DNA of 64,000 nucleotides from JABCPE02 sp963530295 (lineage in GTDB: Bacteria; Bacteroidota; Bacteroidia; Flavobacteriales; Weeksellaceae): positions 8,717-72,716 of the forward strand of contig CAUSCF010000007.1 in the NCBI GenBank assembly GCA_963530295.1, written 5' to 3'. The notes below the pieces were generated by a model. It was not told where the DNA came from. It did no database searches and saw only the letters and a program-made list of their open reading frames with translations. Shown one piece after another: positions 50,908-60,296 of the stretch. Within the stretch, counting starts at the first letter, position 1, and each line of letters starts with the position of its first letter. Both the position numbers and the translations under genes were made by a program.

Positions 50908-51327
50908 CTACATTTCCAAGTCTAATTCATCTAACAACCTTCTAGAAAAGTCCCTATCATACAGGTGTTTATGATGTGGAATTTCTAATCTATCACAGCT
51001 AAAAACAATCTCCTCATAGGACACTATATCTATATCTATAATCCTGTCCCTATACTCCCCAAAAAACTTAGAATCATGAATTCTTCCCATTTCGGTTTCT
51101 ATTTTTTTGATTTCATCTAAAAGTTTTATGGGCGAATGTGCTGTCTGCATAGACACTGCAATATTACAAAAAACATTATCACTATCATACTCCACTGGCA
51201 AAGTTCGTAAGATTTTAGTTTGTTTAATAATCTTTCCTACCCTCTTTTCCAACTCACTGAGAGCCAGTAAAATATTATTTTCTGCGTTTCCTAAATTACT
51301 TCCTAGTAACAAAACTACATTATGCAT
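50908..51327 (-). CDS. folK: 2-amino-4-hydroxy-6-hydroxymethyldihydropteridine diphosphokinase
   Basis: A 139-residue folate-synthesis enzyme that transfers pyrophosphate to the pterin. Signature: LLGSNLGNAENNILLALSEL at the start and YRDRIIDIDIVSYEEI near 95 with magnesium-binding aspartates. Standard length, single gene, divergent from sppA. Confidence 0.93.
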   Translation of the reverse strand: MHNVVLLLGSNLGNAENNILLALSELEKRVGKIIKQTKILRTLPVEYDSDNVFCNIAVSMQTAHSPIKLLDEIKKIETEMGRIHDSKFFGEYRDRIIDIDIVSYEEIVFSCDRLEIPHHKHLYDRDFSRRLLDELDLEM

Positions 51328-51340
51328 TACTAATTATTTA

Positions 51341-51348
51341 TAAATTTG
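51341..51348 (+). promoter_or_regulatory. -7 box before sppA
   Basis: TAAATTTG, 26 nt before the ATG at 51375. Confidence 0.4.
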
Positions 51349-51374
51349 TAAAATTTTAAACTTTATTTTTATTT

Positions 51375-53132
51375 ATGAAAAATTTCATCAAAACTGTTCT
51401 TGCAAATGTTGTTGCATTATTCATTGCTGGTATTTTGCTGCCTTTTTTCCTGCTTTTTGTGATTATCATCATCGGAAGCATGTCCAGCGCAGACAAAGAT
51501 ATCAAAATTAAAGAAAACTCAGTTCTTACCATTGATTTTAAATCCAAAGTTGTGGAACATGAGAACGAAAGCGAGTCTTCTATTTTTGAGATAAAAGAAG
51601 ATGCCGAACTAAAATACCAAGATATCCTCAAAGCCATCGAAACTGCGAAAAACGATGATAAAATCAAGGGAATCAGCATAGAGCTAGACGACATAGATGC
51701 TGGGATTACGCAGATAGACGACATCCGAAAAAGTCTGGAAGATTTTAAGAAAAGTAAAAAATTTGTCTATGCTTACGGGAACAATGTAAGCCAAGCATCC
51801 TACTATCTAGGTTCGGTGGCTGACCAATATTTCCTCAATCCTGTAGGAGGCATCGAACTGAAAGGACTTTCCACAGAAATCATTTTCCTAAAAGAATTTG
51901 CTGAAAAATACGGAATTAACATCAATGTTATCCGCCATGGAAATTTCAAATCTGCTGTAGAACCTTTCCTCAGAAACGAAATGTCTCCAGAAAACAAAGA
52001 GCAAATGACTACCCTTCTAAATGACGCTTGGGGAGAGATTTCCTCTAAAATCATCCAATCTAGGAAACTAGATGCTACGGAATTCAAAACCGTGGTTGAT
52101 AGTCTATACGCTACAATTCCTGACCTGAGCCTAAAATATAAACTTGCTGACAAATTAGTTCAAAAATCTGAATATGAAGAGATTATAAAAAACAAACTAA
52201 ATGTTGGTAAAGATGAAAAACTAAACAAAGTTTCTATCAGAAATTATGCTTTCTCCCAAGTAGACACTAAAACAAACGATAATAAAATCGCTGTCCTATA
52301 CGCCTCTGGAACTATCTACAATGGAAACAGATACAGTGACATCTACTCTGAAAGATACATCCAGTATATCAAGGATTTAGCTCAAGATGACAACATCAAA
52401 GCTGTAGTTCTCCGCGTAAACTCACCTGGTGGAAGCGCCAATGCTTCTGATGAAATCTTGTATGAACTTCAACAACTGAAACAAAAGAAACCTCTAATCA
52501 TTTCATTTGGGGATTATGCAGCCTCTGGCGGATACTATATCTCTATGGCTGGGGACAGAATTTTTGCCCAAAACAACACTATCACAGGTTCTATCGGCGT
52601 TTTTGGGGTAATTCCTGATGCTAAAAACCTAGCGAACCGAAATGGTGTTTATTCTGATGTAGTTTCTACCAATGCCAATTCAAACATGATGTCGCCTTTT
52701 TCGGGGCTTTCATCAGGGACACTTGCCATCACACAGAGAAGCGTAGTAAATACCTACAATCGTTTTGTGCATTTTGTTTCTAAAAATAGAAAGAAAACTT
52801 TTGAAGAAATAGATGCCGTAGGAAGCGGAAGAGTTTGGTCTGGAAAAAGAGCCAAAGAAATAGGACTGGTAGATGAAATAGGCTCTCTAAATGATGCTGT
52901 AAAATACGCTGCAAGCAAGGCAAATGTAGTAGAATACGAAGCTGTAAGTTATCCTGCAAAAGTGGATAAATTCGAGCAGATAATGAGCAGCCTAAAACAG
53001 GAAAGCATAACTACAAACTATGTAAAATCCCAAATGGGCGAAGAAAACTATCAGCTCTTCAAGGTTTTTGCAGACCAAAACTTCAGAAACAGCATACAGA
53101 TGACCATGCCCTACATCATTAGAATTAAATAA
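51375..53132 (+). CDS. sppA: signal peptide peptidase SppA, 67-kDa type
   Basis: A 585-residue membrane-bound serine protease that degrades cleaved signal peptides. One N-terminal membrane helix (ALFIAGILLPFFLLFVIIII) is followed by two tandem S49 domains. The lysine base lies in GGIELKGLSTEIIF near 165 in the first domain, and the nucleophile serine in YAASGGYYISMAGD near 385 in the second. Both halves are complete, so the long form should be active. Confidence 0.94.
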   Translation: MKNFIKTVLANVVALFIAGILLPFFLLFVIIIIGSMSSADKDIKIKENSVLTIDFKSKVVEHENESESSIFEIKEDAELKYQDILKAIETAKNDDKIKGISIELDDIDAGITQIDDIRKSLEDFKKSKKFVYAYGNNVSQASYYLGSVADQYFLNPVGGIELKGLSTEIIFLKEFAEKYGININVIRHGNFKSAVEPFLRNEMSPENKEQMTTLLNDAWGEISSKIIQSRKLDATEFKTVVDSLYATIPDLSLKYKLADKLVQKSEYEEIIKNKLNVGKDEKLNKVSIRNYAFSQVDTKTNDNKIAVLYASGTIYNGNRYSDIYSERYIQYIKDLAQDDNIKAVVLRVNSPGGSANASDEILYELQQLKQKKPLIISFGDYAASGGYYISMAGDRIFAQNNTITGSIGVFGVIPDAKNLANRNGVYSDVVSTNANSNMMSPFSGLSSGTLAITQRSVVNTYNRFVHFVSKNRKKTFEEIDAVGSGRVWSGKRAKEIGLVDEIGSLNDAVKYAASKANVVEYEAVSYPAKVDKFEQIMSSLKQESITTNYVKSQMGEENYQLFKVFADQNFRNSIQMTMPYIIRIK

Positions 53133-53139
53133 TAATAAA

Positions 53140-53170
53140 AAACGGTGCCTGATAATATCAAGCACCGTTT
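53140..53170 (+). terminator. terminator after sppA
   Basis: AAACGGTGC at 53140-53148 pairs with GCACCGTTT at 53162-53170. The T-run is better on the minus strand, so it may also serve the convergent gene. Confidence 0.7.
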
Positions 53171-53196
53171 CCATTTACAATAAAGTTTAAAATTGG

Positions 53197-54321
53197 TTAA
53201 AATTCTATATCATCTGCTACTCCACCGCCCATTTCTTTTGAGAATTTTTCTGCGTATTCTCTTTGTTTTTGTTCTTGGTATCGCAGCATTTTTTCGATGT
53301 TACCCATATTAGCCATCCATTTCATAGCTACAGATTGAAAATCTCCCAAGGAAATTCCATAATTGTCCTGTATCCACTGAGCGCCATCTAACCCTGCTTC
53401 ATATGCCGCCTGACGAGCACCACACAATTCATAGTAGAAAGCTTCATCATTTTGGATTTTAGCAAGATAGTCTCCTTCCTGATTAGATTCTTTTACAGAA
53501 TCATTGAATTTAGGGTGAGTATTTGCATTTCCGTAATACTGTCCGTAGAGAGACATCACAGCCATAGTCTGGTCTTGCTGCATTCTCTTTACCCAGAGCT
53601 GGTTAACTTCATCCCAAACAGGCATATCAACTCCCAATCTCTTACAAACCTCTTCTGCTGACATTCCATTAGTCATTTTAGAAGCTGCCGCTGCATAATC
53701 TTGCAGAGAAATACCATGTATAGGCTGCAGCATAGGATTGCTGTCATCATGAGCCATATTCATGTATGGATTCTCAAAAGAAGTATCATACTCATTTCCA
53801 TTTTCATCATAATTCTCTAAGAAATCATCACTTTCTCCATTAAACTCTCCTGAGTTTTTGATGATAGCATCATTGTTTTTCTTAAGCTGAGCTTGTTCCT
53901 CTGGCGTTCCTCTCTTTCCTGCTGCACGCATCTCGATAAGCACCTTATACCCATCATCCATCAAGCCTTTATAAAACTCAAAGAATCTGATAGTAGCTTT
54001 CAGAAGAGAGTCATTTCCATTGTAAGCTCCCAGCTGTTTCACTTCTGCGATATAATCCTCCAAATCCTCTTTCCACTGAAGACGCACTTTTTCTGCTCGG
54101 GCATAGTCTTTGGCATCCATAGCGGCATTCATATCAGCCATGTTGTCTTCGCATTTATTTGCTACACACATCAGCTCATTATTATACTCTATAGCATTGT
54201 CAAAGCTTCCCTTTGCATAGTAGACACCTTCTTCTTCTTCATAACCTCTCTTTTCTGGCTGATTTTTAGGCTGGTTATCTTCTACAAGGTCTTGAACTTT
54301 TTTAAAAAGATTTTTAAACAT
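53197..54321 (-). CDS. uncharacterised protein, long paralogue (374 aa)
   Basis: A soluble acidic protein. The first 170 residues are paralogous to the neighbouring 170-residue protein, with identical blocks such as DYARAEKVRLQWKED and GYKVLIEMRAAGKRGTPEEQ. The rest (about 190-374) contains ISLQDYAAAASKMTNGMSAE and YEAGLDGAQWIQDNYGISL, and is helical, possibly the DUF6620 region I recall. No signal peptide or membrane segment; the start MFKNLFKKVQDLVE is amphipathic and could touch the membrane. Unknown function. Confidence 0.75.
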   Translation of the reverse strand: MFKNLFKKVQDLVEDNQPKNQPEKRGYEEEEGVYYAKGSFDNAIEYNNELMCVANKCEDNMADMNAAMDAKDYARAEKVRLQWKEDLEDYIAEVKQLGAYNGNDSLLKATIRFFEFYKGLMDDGYKVLIEMRAAGKRGTPEEQAQLKKNNDAIIKNSGEFNGESDDFLENYDENGNEYDTSFENPYMNMAHDDSNPMLQPIHGISLQDYAAAASKMTNGMSAEEVCKRLGVDMPVWDEVNQLWVKRMQQDQTMAVMSLYGQYYGNANTHPKFNDSVKESNQEGDYLAKIQNDEAFYYELCGARQAAYEAGLDGAQWIQDNYGISLGDFQSVAMKWMANMGNIEKMLRYQEQKQREYAEKFSKEMGGGVADDIEF

Positions 54322-54366
54322 AATTTTTTTCTTTTTTGAAATCTTAAAAATTACTCAAGATTATTT

Positions 54367-54879
54367 TTAGTTATCCTCATACTTTTCAAGGAACTCATCA
54401 GAAACTTCATTGAATTTATCTGTAAAACGCTGTATCAGATTGTTATTGTTTTTCAACTGAGCTTGTTCTTCTGGCGTTCCTCTCTTTCCTGCTGCACGCA
54501 TTTCGATAAGCACTTTATACCCATTGTCCATCAATCGGTCATACTCATCCAAGAACGCAATAGCAGCATCCATCAGCATAGTATCTCCTTTGTATGGCCC
54601 TAATTTTCTAACCTGCTCCTTGTAAGTTTTCACATCTTCTTTCCACTGAAGACGCACTTTTTCTGCACGAGCATAGTCTTTGTCATCCATGGCATCATTC
54701 ATGTCATCCATGTTGTCATGGTTTCCATTTGTGATGCAAATAATCTCGTTATTATATTCTACTTCATCATCGAAACTACCTTTAGCATAGTATACACCTT
54801 CTTCTGCATCATAACCTCCTTTTGGTTCATCATTTCCACCTACTAGGTCTTGTACTGTTTTAAAAAGATTTTTAAACAT
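54367..54879 (-). CDS. uncharacterised protein, short paralogue (170 aa)
   Basis: Almost the same as the first 170 residues of the adjacent longer protein, from MFKNLFKTVQDLV to SDEFLEKYEDN, where it stops. The nearly identical DNA, especially around the RAAGKRGTPEEQAQLK segment, shows a recent tandem duplication with loss or gain of the second half. It lies 45 bp upstream of the long copy, on the same strand. Confidence 0.75.
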   Translation of the reverse strand: MFKNLFKTVQDLVGGNDEPKGGYDAEEGVYYAKGSFDDEVEYNNEIICITNGNHDNMDDMNDAMDDKDYARAEKVRLQWKEDVKTYKEQVRKLGPYKGDTMLMDAAIAFLDEYDRLMDNGYKVLIEMRAAGKRGTPEEQAQLKNNNNLIQRFTDKFNEVSDEFLEKYEDN

Positions 54880-55111
54880 AACTTTAATTTTTTTTTGGTT
54901 AATAAATATTTTAATTTTCGATGGAGCAAATGTATAAACTCAGCACATTTATCCAATAAAAACAGCGTCTACAAAGCGTCTACAAACTTTTAAATTTATT
55001 ATAAAATACTGATTTTCAATTAAATATTTTGTAGACACCAAATCTAATAACCAATTTATATTTATTTTATCTTTTAAATCCAAATAAAATTAAAAAACTA
55101 TATTTCTAATT
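54880..55111. other. A+T-rich gap
   Basis: No gene or clear hairpin is seen. It may hold the promoter of the two paralogous genes. Confidence 0.4.
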
Positions 55112-56062
55112 TTATTTACATTTATTTTTCATTTCGGACAAATTTTTCTCAAATTCATCAGAAGGGATTCCTTTTGCACCAAAATTTTCTAACATTCCAA
55201 CCGCCAACTGAAGATAATCACCATCCAACTGAGCTAATTTTACTATAATTTTTCGGTATAAATCTGGTTTTTCATCAAGATTAAACTCAGCATAAACCTG
55301 CATATCGCTCATTTCTCTATAAAAAACTTTTTTGTTCGCCTCGGCAAGTACTGGCACCGTGTCAGCCAAAACCTTCCATATAGCAGCCCTCCATAAGAAA
55401 TAAGCTAAAAATTTTTCTTCTGATACCACTGCATTACTGCTGGAAACCCTTTCATAAAATTCTTCTTCTTTTTGGGTTTTCTCTTCAGCAAAATCCTTCG
55501 CTACGAACTCGTATTCCCGCATCTTATCACTTGGCACGAATGTATTCTGTGTCTGGCAGTACGGACAGGTGATATAAGTCGAAATAAAATACAACTCCTT
55601 GATTTCCAAACCAGCACCACACTGAGAGCAGTGGAAATTATCCTTCACAGCATTATATTCCTCTACTATTTCACGGAGTTTTTCCTCTGCAGAAGGCTCT
55701 TTCACATGACTCTCAATGCTGTCCGCGAGGTCTCTCATCTTATCTTTCCATTTTTCAAAATCATCATGGATTTTTCTGAACCATTTCTCCTGAAATTCCC
55801 CTTCTGGTGTTTGCGTCTCATAAAAAGAAGGTTCATAGGGCTTTATCTGCTGTTTAAAAACATCCTCCGCTTTATCTATAATTCCATTAAACTGTCCCTT
55901 TACTCCCATCAGAAAATTCCCAAAACTGCGTTTATATGGGTCTGTATCCTCATCATATATCTCCTGCATAGCATCACGGGTTTCCTTTGCTAAGGACTCT
56001 GCTCTCTCAGTCAGTTTCTCTATAAAAACTCTAAACCGTTGCTCTAAATCGTTCATATTCAT
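55112..56062 (-). CDS. uncharacterised zinc-ribbon protein (316 aa)
   Basis: A 316-residue protein. The first 140 residues are a long charged helical region with a coiled-coil-like pattern. A C4 zinc ribbon follows at about 144-167 (CSQCGAGLEIKELYF then CPYCQ). The C-terminal part is helical, with KKVFYREMSDMQVYAEFN. Same strand as the two paralogues downstream. Family not recognised; an accessory of a protein-assembly or vesicle-like structure is conceivable but not supported. Confidence 0.72.
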   Translation of the reverse strand: MNMNDLEQRFRVFIEKLTERAESLAKETRDAMQEIYDEDTDPYKRSFGNFLMGVKGQFNGIIDKAEDVFKQQIKPYEPSFYETQTPEGEFQEKWFRKIHDDFEKWKDKMRDLADSIESHVKEPSAEEKLREIVEEYNAVKDNFHCSQCGAGLEIKELYFISTYITCPYCQTQNTFVPSDKMREYEFVAKDFAEEKTQKEEEFYERVSSSNAVVSEEKFLAYFLWRAAIWKVLADTVPVLAEANKKVFYREMSDMQVYAEFNLDEKPDLYRKIIVKLAQLDGDYLQLAVGMLENFGAKGIPSDEFEKNLSEMKNKCK

Positions 56063-56110
56063 CTATTTATATTTTTACTATAACTTTTTCCTTTTATCTA
56101 TTATTCAAAT

Positions 56111-56132
56111 AAACCGAGATTTCTCTCGGTTT
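56111..56132 (-). terminator. terminator after the DUF302 gene
   Basis: AAACCGAGA at 56111-56119 pairs with TCTCGGTTT at 56124-56132. Confidence 0.72.
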
Positions 56133-56156
56133 TATTCTTATTTGTATGTTATTTTT

Positions 56157-56606
56157 CTATTTCATAACACTTTCGGCTATTATTTTCCCCATCGCTATGT
56201 CTATTTTTTGGGTAATCTGCTCTACACTTTCAAGTTTATAATCCGATACTAGAAGACTTACGAATTTATACCTTACTTGAACTGCTCCGTTTTCTTCATA
56301 GACCAAAACTTTCAATGGCAGCTCAATCGCTACTTTGGGATTTTCCTGCATCAGGCGAGTTCCTACCTTAGGATTTCCCACCACCAAAACCGTAGCCGGC
56401 AAAAGATTTTCTTGCGATTTCTTGGCTGCTTTTGCGTGGTCTATTTCCGCAAAAATTGCAATATTATTGGCTTTAAAATTCTTCTTTAATCTCCTAATTG
56501 TTTGTTTAAAATCATATTTACTTTTTGCTGTAAAAAATTGATAATCTTCCGATTGCGCAGAAAAATTCACCGATATAAACAACGAAATAAAAAATAATAA
56601 TCTCAT
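56157..56606 (-). CDS. secreted DUF302 protein
   Basis: A 149-residue protein with a signal peptide (MRLLFFISLFISVNFSAQ). The mature part shows the DUF302 pattern: FKQTIRRLKKNFKANNIAIF, IDHAKAAKKS, VLVVGNPKVGTRLMQENPKV and LPLKVLVYEENG. Periplasmic; function unknown, members are tied to heme- or sulfur-related contexts in some bacteria. Eleven bp after purN on the same strand. Confidence 0.87.
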   Translation of the reverse strand: MRLLFFISLFISVNFSAQSEDYQFFTAKSKYDFKQTIRRLKKNFKANNIAIFAEIDHAKAAKKSQENLLPATVLVVGNPKVGTRLMQENPKVAIELPLKVLVYEENGAVQVRYKFVSLLVSDYKLESVEQITQKIDIAMGKIIAESVMK

Positions 56607-56617
56607 AATTTTTAACT

Positions 56618-57187
56618 TTAAGTCATTTGTTCCAAAACCTTTTTTATCGCCTTTGGGAAAATTTCATATTCCACTTTATGGACTTTTTCTGCGAGTTCTT
56701 CAGGCGTATCCCCCTCACTCACAGCAACTTTCCCTTGCAGAATAATTTCGCCCTCATCTATTCCAGCCGTCACGAAATGCACCGTGGCACCGCTTTCCTT
56801 TTCTCCAGCATCTATCACAGCCGTATGGACATGCATTCCCCACATTCCCTTTCCGCCAAACTTGGGCAGAAGCGCAGGATGAATATTGATAATTTTACCC
56901 GCGTATTTTTTTGCAAAATCTTCGCTGATTATGGAAAGAAATCCCGCCAAGACTATCAAATCCGTATCTTTCGGAAGGATTTTTTCTAAATTTTCACAAA
57001 AATCTTTTCCTCTCTTTATCAAATGATGAGGAATTTGGTGTTTCTCGGCACGAACCAAAGCATAGCAGTCTCTATCGGCAACCACCATGCTTACTTTTGC
57101 GTTAGGAATTTCTCCGTTTTGGATGCATTCCAATATCCTTTCTAAATTGGTTCCTGAGCCAGAAGCCAAAACTACGATGTTTTTCAT
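56618..57187 (-). CDS. purN: phosphoribosylglycinamide formyltransferase
   Basis: A 189-residue folate-dependent enzyme of purine synthesis, making FGAR from GAR. Conserved start VLASGSGTNLERIL and catalytic NIHPALLPKFGGKGMWG near 103, with HxxGATVHF-like DAGEKESGATVHFVT (catalytic Asp). Full length. It is part of a purine cluster with purM, separated by two hydrolase genes. Confidence 0.95.
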   Translation of the reverse strand: MKNIVVLASGSGTNLERILECIQNGEIPNAKVSMVVADRDCYALVRAEKHQIPHHLIKRGKDFCENLEKILPKDTDLIVLAGFLSIISEDFAKKYAGKIINIHPALLPKFGGKGMWGMHVHTAVIDAGEKESGATVHFVTAGIDEGEIILQGKVAVSEGDTPEELAEKVHKVEYEIFPKAIKKVLEQMT

Positions 57188-57200
57188 TTCTTTGATTTTG

Positions 57201-58481
57201 TTAGTCTTCCTTATCCTCCTCTACGCCGTGTTTTATCTTGGATTTTTTACCTTTGATATCTACGGCATATTCTTTCCCGTTTCTGATGAGCAGCCCTTGG
57301 GTTTTCCCTTTGGAATGGAGCACATCGATGTCTATCACACGCCCGTCCATTAGGTAAGTAACCTCTTTTCTAAGGGTGTGTCCGATGACAAATTTCTTTG
57401 CATTAAGTTTTTTGAGAATTTCCTCTAAATCTTCCTTCTTTGTAGTTTCCTTCCCATAGCCTCTGTACCACATAGGGCTTTTCCCATACATATAGATGAC
57501 ATTTGCGATGGCATCTTTCCCTTTTTGCCCTTCTTTATTATTGAAATAATATTTTCTAGCATGTTCATTCAGCTCCTCCACGGAAAGATTTAGATCACTT
57601 ACTTCCTTAGAAATTCCTGCATGAACGAAAACATAATCACCGATTTTCTCTACGATGTTTTTTGTATTAAGCCACTTGCCGAGTTCTGTGCCATACTGAG
57701 AAAGAAGGAAAGTTGGATCCTCATTCATGAGTTTTGCATTTTCAAAATATTTCTTTCGCACATAGCGCAAATCTTTATTCATGTTCATCAAATCATGATT
57801 TCCAAGGACAAAATGCACCTTCCCACCTGCTTTTTCCGCTTGTTCTTCCAAGGAATAAATCAGCCAAAGAGTCTGCGTTACGAAAAGCCCTCTGTCAAAG
57901 AAATCTCCCACCGTTACGAGATGTCCCTTCCCGAAAGTCCATTTGTAATTTTTATCCATTACCTTATTATTGATAAGAAATTCTTTAAACTGTTCAAAAT
58001 TCCCTTCAATATCTGAAATAGCAATCAGCTTTTTAGGCATCGGATAGACCGAAAGTTCTTCTTTCAGCTCCTTTTTCAGCCTGAAAGAAAAGAAATCCTT
58101 ATCTGTAATGTAGGATTTTAGCTCCTGATTTTCTTCATACCATTTATAAACTGGCGTAAGAACGCCATTTTCTTCCTTAATGCTCTTCACAACCGACCTG
58201 CCTAAACCTGAATAAAAGATATACGGCCCATCTATCCCAGCTCTGGAAGTATCTTTTTCTAATCTTTTTTCCGATATGATGAGCTTGGGCTGTAAATCCT
58301 CTTCCTCCTTATCATAATCATATCCAATAGCCACAACAGGCCCAGTTACTGTTGCTGCTACTTCAGCTATTTTGGAAGAGTCTTTGGGCTGCTTTTTTCT
58401 TGATGAAACAGGCTTTTTCTGGGCATTCAAAATATTACCCAAAAATAAAAATGCTAAAATAAGAACAGTTATTTTTTTCAT
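57201..58481 (-). CDS. metallophosphoesterase (Shewanella-like phosphatase type)
   Basis: A 426-residue protein from ATG at 58481 (MKKITVLILAFLFLGNILN, signal peptide). The dinuclear metal centre is built from ISDIEGNFEQF near 160, TVGDFFDRGLF near 200 and VLGNHDLMNM near 235, with VFVHAGIS and GHTLRKEV later. Probably a periplasmic protein phosphatase or related esterase. It lies between purN and purM genes, 13 bp from purN and 25 bp after the HD gene. Confidence 0.88.
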   Translation of the reverse strand: MKKITVLILAFLFLGNILNAQKKPVSSRKKQPKDSSKIAEVAATVTGPVVAIGYDYDKEEEDLQPKLIISEKRLEKDTSRAGIDGPYIFYSGLGRSVVKSIKEENGVLTPVYKWYEENQELKSYITDKDFFSFRLKKELKEELSVYPMPKKLIAISDIEGNFEQFKEFLINNKVMDKNYKWTFGKGHLVTVGDFFDRGLFVTQTLWLIYSLEEQAEKAGGKVHFVLGNHDLMNMNKDLRYVRKKYFENAKLMNEDPTFLLSQYGTELGKWLNTKNIVEKIGDYVFVHAGISKEVSDLNLSVEELNEHARKYYFNNKEGQKGKDAIANVIYMYGKSPMWYRGYGKETTKKEDLEEILKKLNAKKFVIGHTLRKEVTYLMDGRVIDIDVLHSKGKTQGLLIRNGKEYAVDIKGKKSKIKHGVEEDKED

Positions 58482-58506
58482 TTTAAAATTTTTCATTAGT
58501 ATCAAA

Positions 58507-59100
58507 TTAATTTTTTCTCAGTTTTTCTTCATCCAAGGCTTTATTTATCAGGATTTCAAACACTTCTCCCATTTCATCCGATGCGCGTTTTACGGCGTGT
58601 TCTATGATTTTTCTGGCTTGGTTTTCTGTAATTCCTGCCTCTGTCCAGCTCCTGCCAGAGGAATGCGTATTGAGCAGAAAAGGCATTATTCGGTCTATGG
58701 CGCAGGCAAAAACAGCATCGGGCGTTTCCTCCGCTTCAAATTCTTTCCACAAACCAAGAAACTCACTGCTCATCGGCTCTTCAAGGATACCGAAAATCCT
58801 CTCCGCAGAGGCAAGTTCCCTTTCATATTTGCCGACCATTGCTTTTTCATCAAAGATAAAAGTATCGCCAGCATCTATCTCCACCACATCATGAATGGAC
58901 AGCATTTTAATCACGCGAAGAAGGTCTATTTTCTCCTTGTTCTTGGCATAAGGGAAAAGTATCTGAGCCAAAACAATAATCTGCCAGCTGTGCTCCGCCG
59001 AGTTTTCCCTCCTTTGGTCATCGTGGTTAAAATTCCTGCGCTGCACATTTTTCAGAGCATCAAGGGTTAAGATAAATTTGATTTCCTTTTCTAAAACCAT
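58507..59100 (-). CDS. HD-domain hydrolase (YfbR/HDDC2-like)
   Basis: A 197-residue cytoplasmic HD phosphohydrolase. Metal ligands: AEHSWQIIVLAQIL near 35 (H), the HD pair in SIHDVVEIDAGDTF near 73 and a distal aspartate in ACAIDRIMPFL near 130. The likely reaction is dephosphorylation of 5'-deoxynucleotides. Same strand and spacing as purM (11 bp), so probably in the purine transcript. Confidence 0.88.
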   Translation of the reverse strand: MVLEKEIKFILTLDALKNVQRRNFNHDDQRRENSAEHSWQIIVLAQILFPYAKNKEKIDLLRVIKMLSIHDVVEIDAGDTFIFDEKAMVGKYERELASAERIFGILEEPMSSEFLGLWKEFEAEETPDAVFACAIDRIMPFLLNTHSSGRSWTEAGITENQARKIIEHAVKRASDEMGEVFEILINKALDEEKLRKN

Positions 59101-59111
59101 GAAAATGAATT

Positions 59112-60101
59112 TTATACTAAATTGATTTTCTCTTCGTTTTCTGTAATTTCTCCGATTTCGTAAGCATCTTTCAGCGTAGAAAGCACTTTTTCAGCATCTT
59201 TTTCATCTACGACAACTACCATTCCCACGCCCATATTGAAAGTCCCGAACATCTCCATTCGGTCTACATTTCCTCGTTTTTCAAGCTCAAGCATAATGTT
59301 CGGAATACGGATTTTTTCCGTTTGAATCTCTGCACAAAGCCCATTCGGAATGATTCTCGGAACATTCTCTATCAGTCCGCCGCCCGTGATATGCGCTATT
59401 CCGCTAAGACTCACCACCTTCAAAAGCTGATGAATAAGCTGATAATAAAGCCTTGTCGGTTCAAGGAGCGTTTCATAAAGCGGTTTTCCTTCAAATTCTT
59501 CCTCAAAATTAGGGAACACTTTTCTCACCAAAGAAAATCCATTGGAATGAAAACCAGAACTCGGAATAGCGATGATTTTATCTCCTTTTTTGATTTTTGA
59601 ACCATCGATGATTTCGTCTCTTTCTACGATTCCCACACAGAAACCAGCCACATCATAATCGCCCACCTGATACATCCCTGGCATTTCTGCTGTTTCACCG
59701 CCGATAAGGGCGCATTCATTATCTTTGCAGGCTTTTACCATTCCTAAAACGATTTCTGATGCCACATTAGAATCCAATTTTCCACAAGCCAGATAATCCA
59801 AGAAAAACAAAGGTTTCGCACCATGGCAGAGAATATCATTAGCACACATCGCAAAGCAGTCAATCCCGATGGAATCATACTTTTTGGTATCCAAAGCGAT
59901 TTTCAGTTTCGTTCCCACGCCATCCGTTCCACTCACTAAAACTGGATTTTTATATTCTCCAATGGCATAAAACGCCCCAAAACTTCCAAGATTGTTCAGT
60001 ACATTTTTATTGTGAGTTTCGGCTACGGCGGACTTTATCTTGTCTACGGTTTTATAGCCTTCTTCTTTGTCTACTCCTGCGGATTTGTAAGTGTTATTCA
60101 T
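59112..60101 (-). CDS. purM: phosphoribosylformylglycinamidine cyclo-ligase
   Basis: A 329-residue AIR synthetase of the purine pathway. Motifs: VSGTDGVGTKLKIAL near 57, ALIGGETAEMPGMY near 135 and GIAHITGGGLIENVPRIIP near 235. Length and order are standard. First gene of the run purM - HD hydrolase - metallophosphoesterase - purN. Confidence 0.95.
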   Translation of the reverse strand: MNNTYKSAGVDKEEGYKTVDKIKSAVAETHNKNVLNNLGSFGAFYAIGEYKNPVLVSGTDGVGTKLKIALDTKKYDSIGIDCFAMCANDILCHGAKPLFFLDYLACGKLDSNVASEIVLGMVKACKDNECALIGGETAEMPGMYQVGDYDVAGFCVGIVERDEIIDGSKIKKGDKIIAIPSSGFHSNGFSLVRKVFPNFEEEFEGKPLYETLLEPTRLYYQLIHQLLKVVSLSGIAHITGGGLIENVPRIIPNGLCAEIQTEKIRIPNIMLELEKRGNVDRMEMFGTFNMGVGMVVVVDEKDAEKVLSTLKDAYEIGEITENEEKINLV

Positions 60102-60141
60102 AGTTTATTTTTTTATTTAAAGTTAAATTTCAGATATAAAA

Positions 60142-60171
60142 AAGCCGACAAACCCCAAGGCTGGCCGGCTG
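60142..60171 (-). terminator. terminator between the Sua5-type gene and purM
   Basis: On the minus strand AGCCG ... CGGCT with an inner G/C-rich loop, followed by a T-run (A-run at 60139-60143). It ends the gldB-Sua5 transcript before purM. Confidence 0.55.
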
Positions 60172-60296
60172 GTATATTTTCAGCACAAAACTCCATTCCA
60201 CTATTTTGGTTAGGAAAAAGAGCCGAAGTAATGCTGTTTAAGTTCAAAATAATATTTTTATTTCTACAAAAATAGGTTTTTTTTATTTAAAACCAA

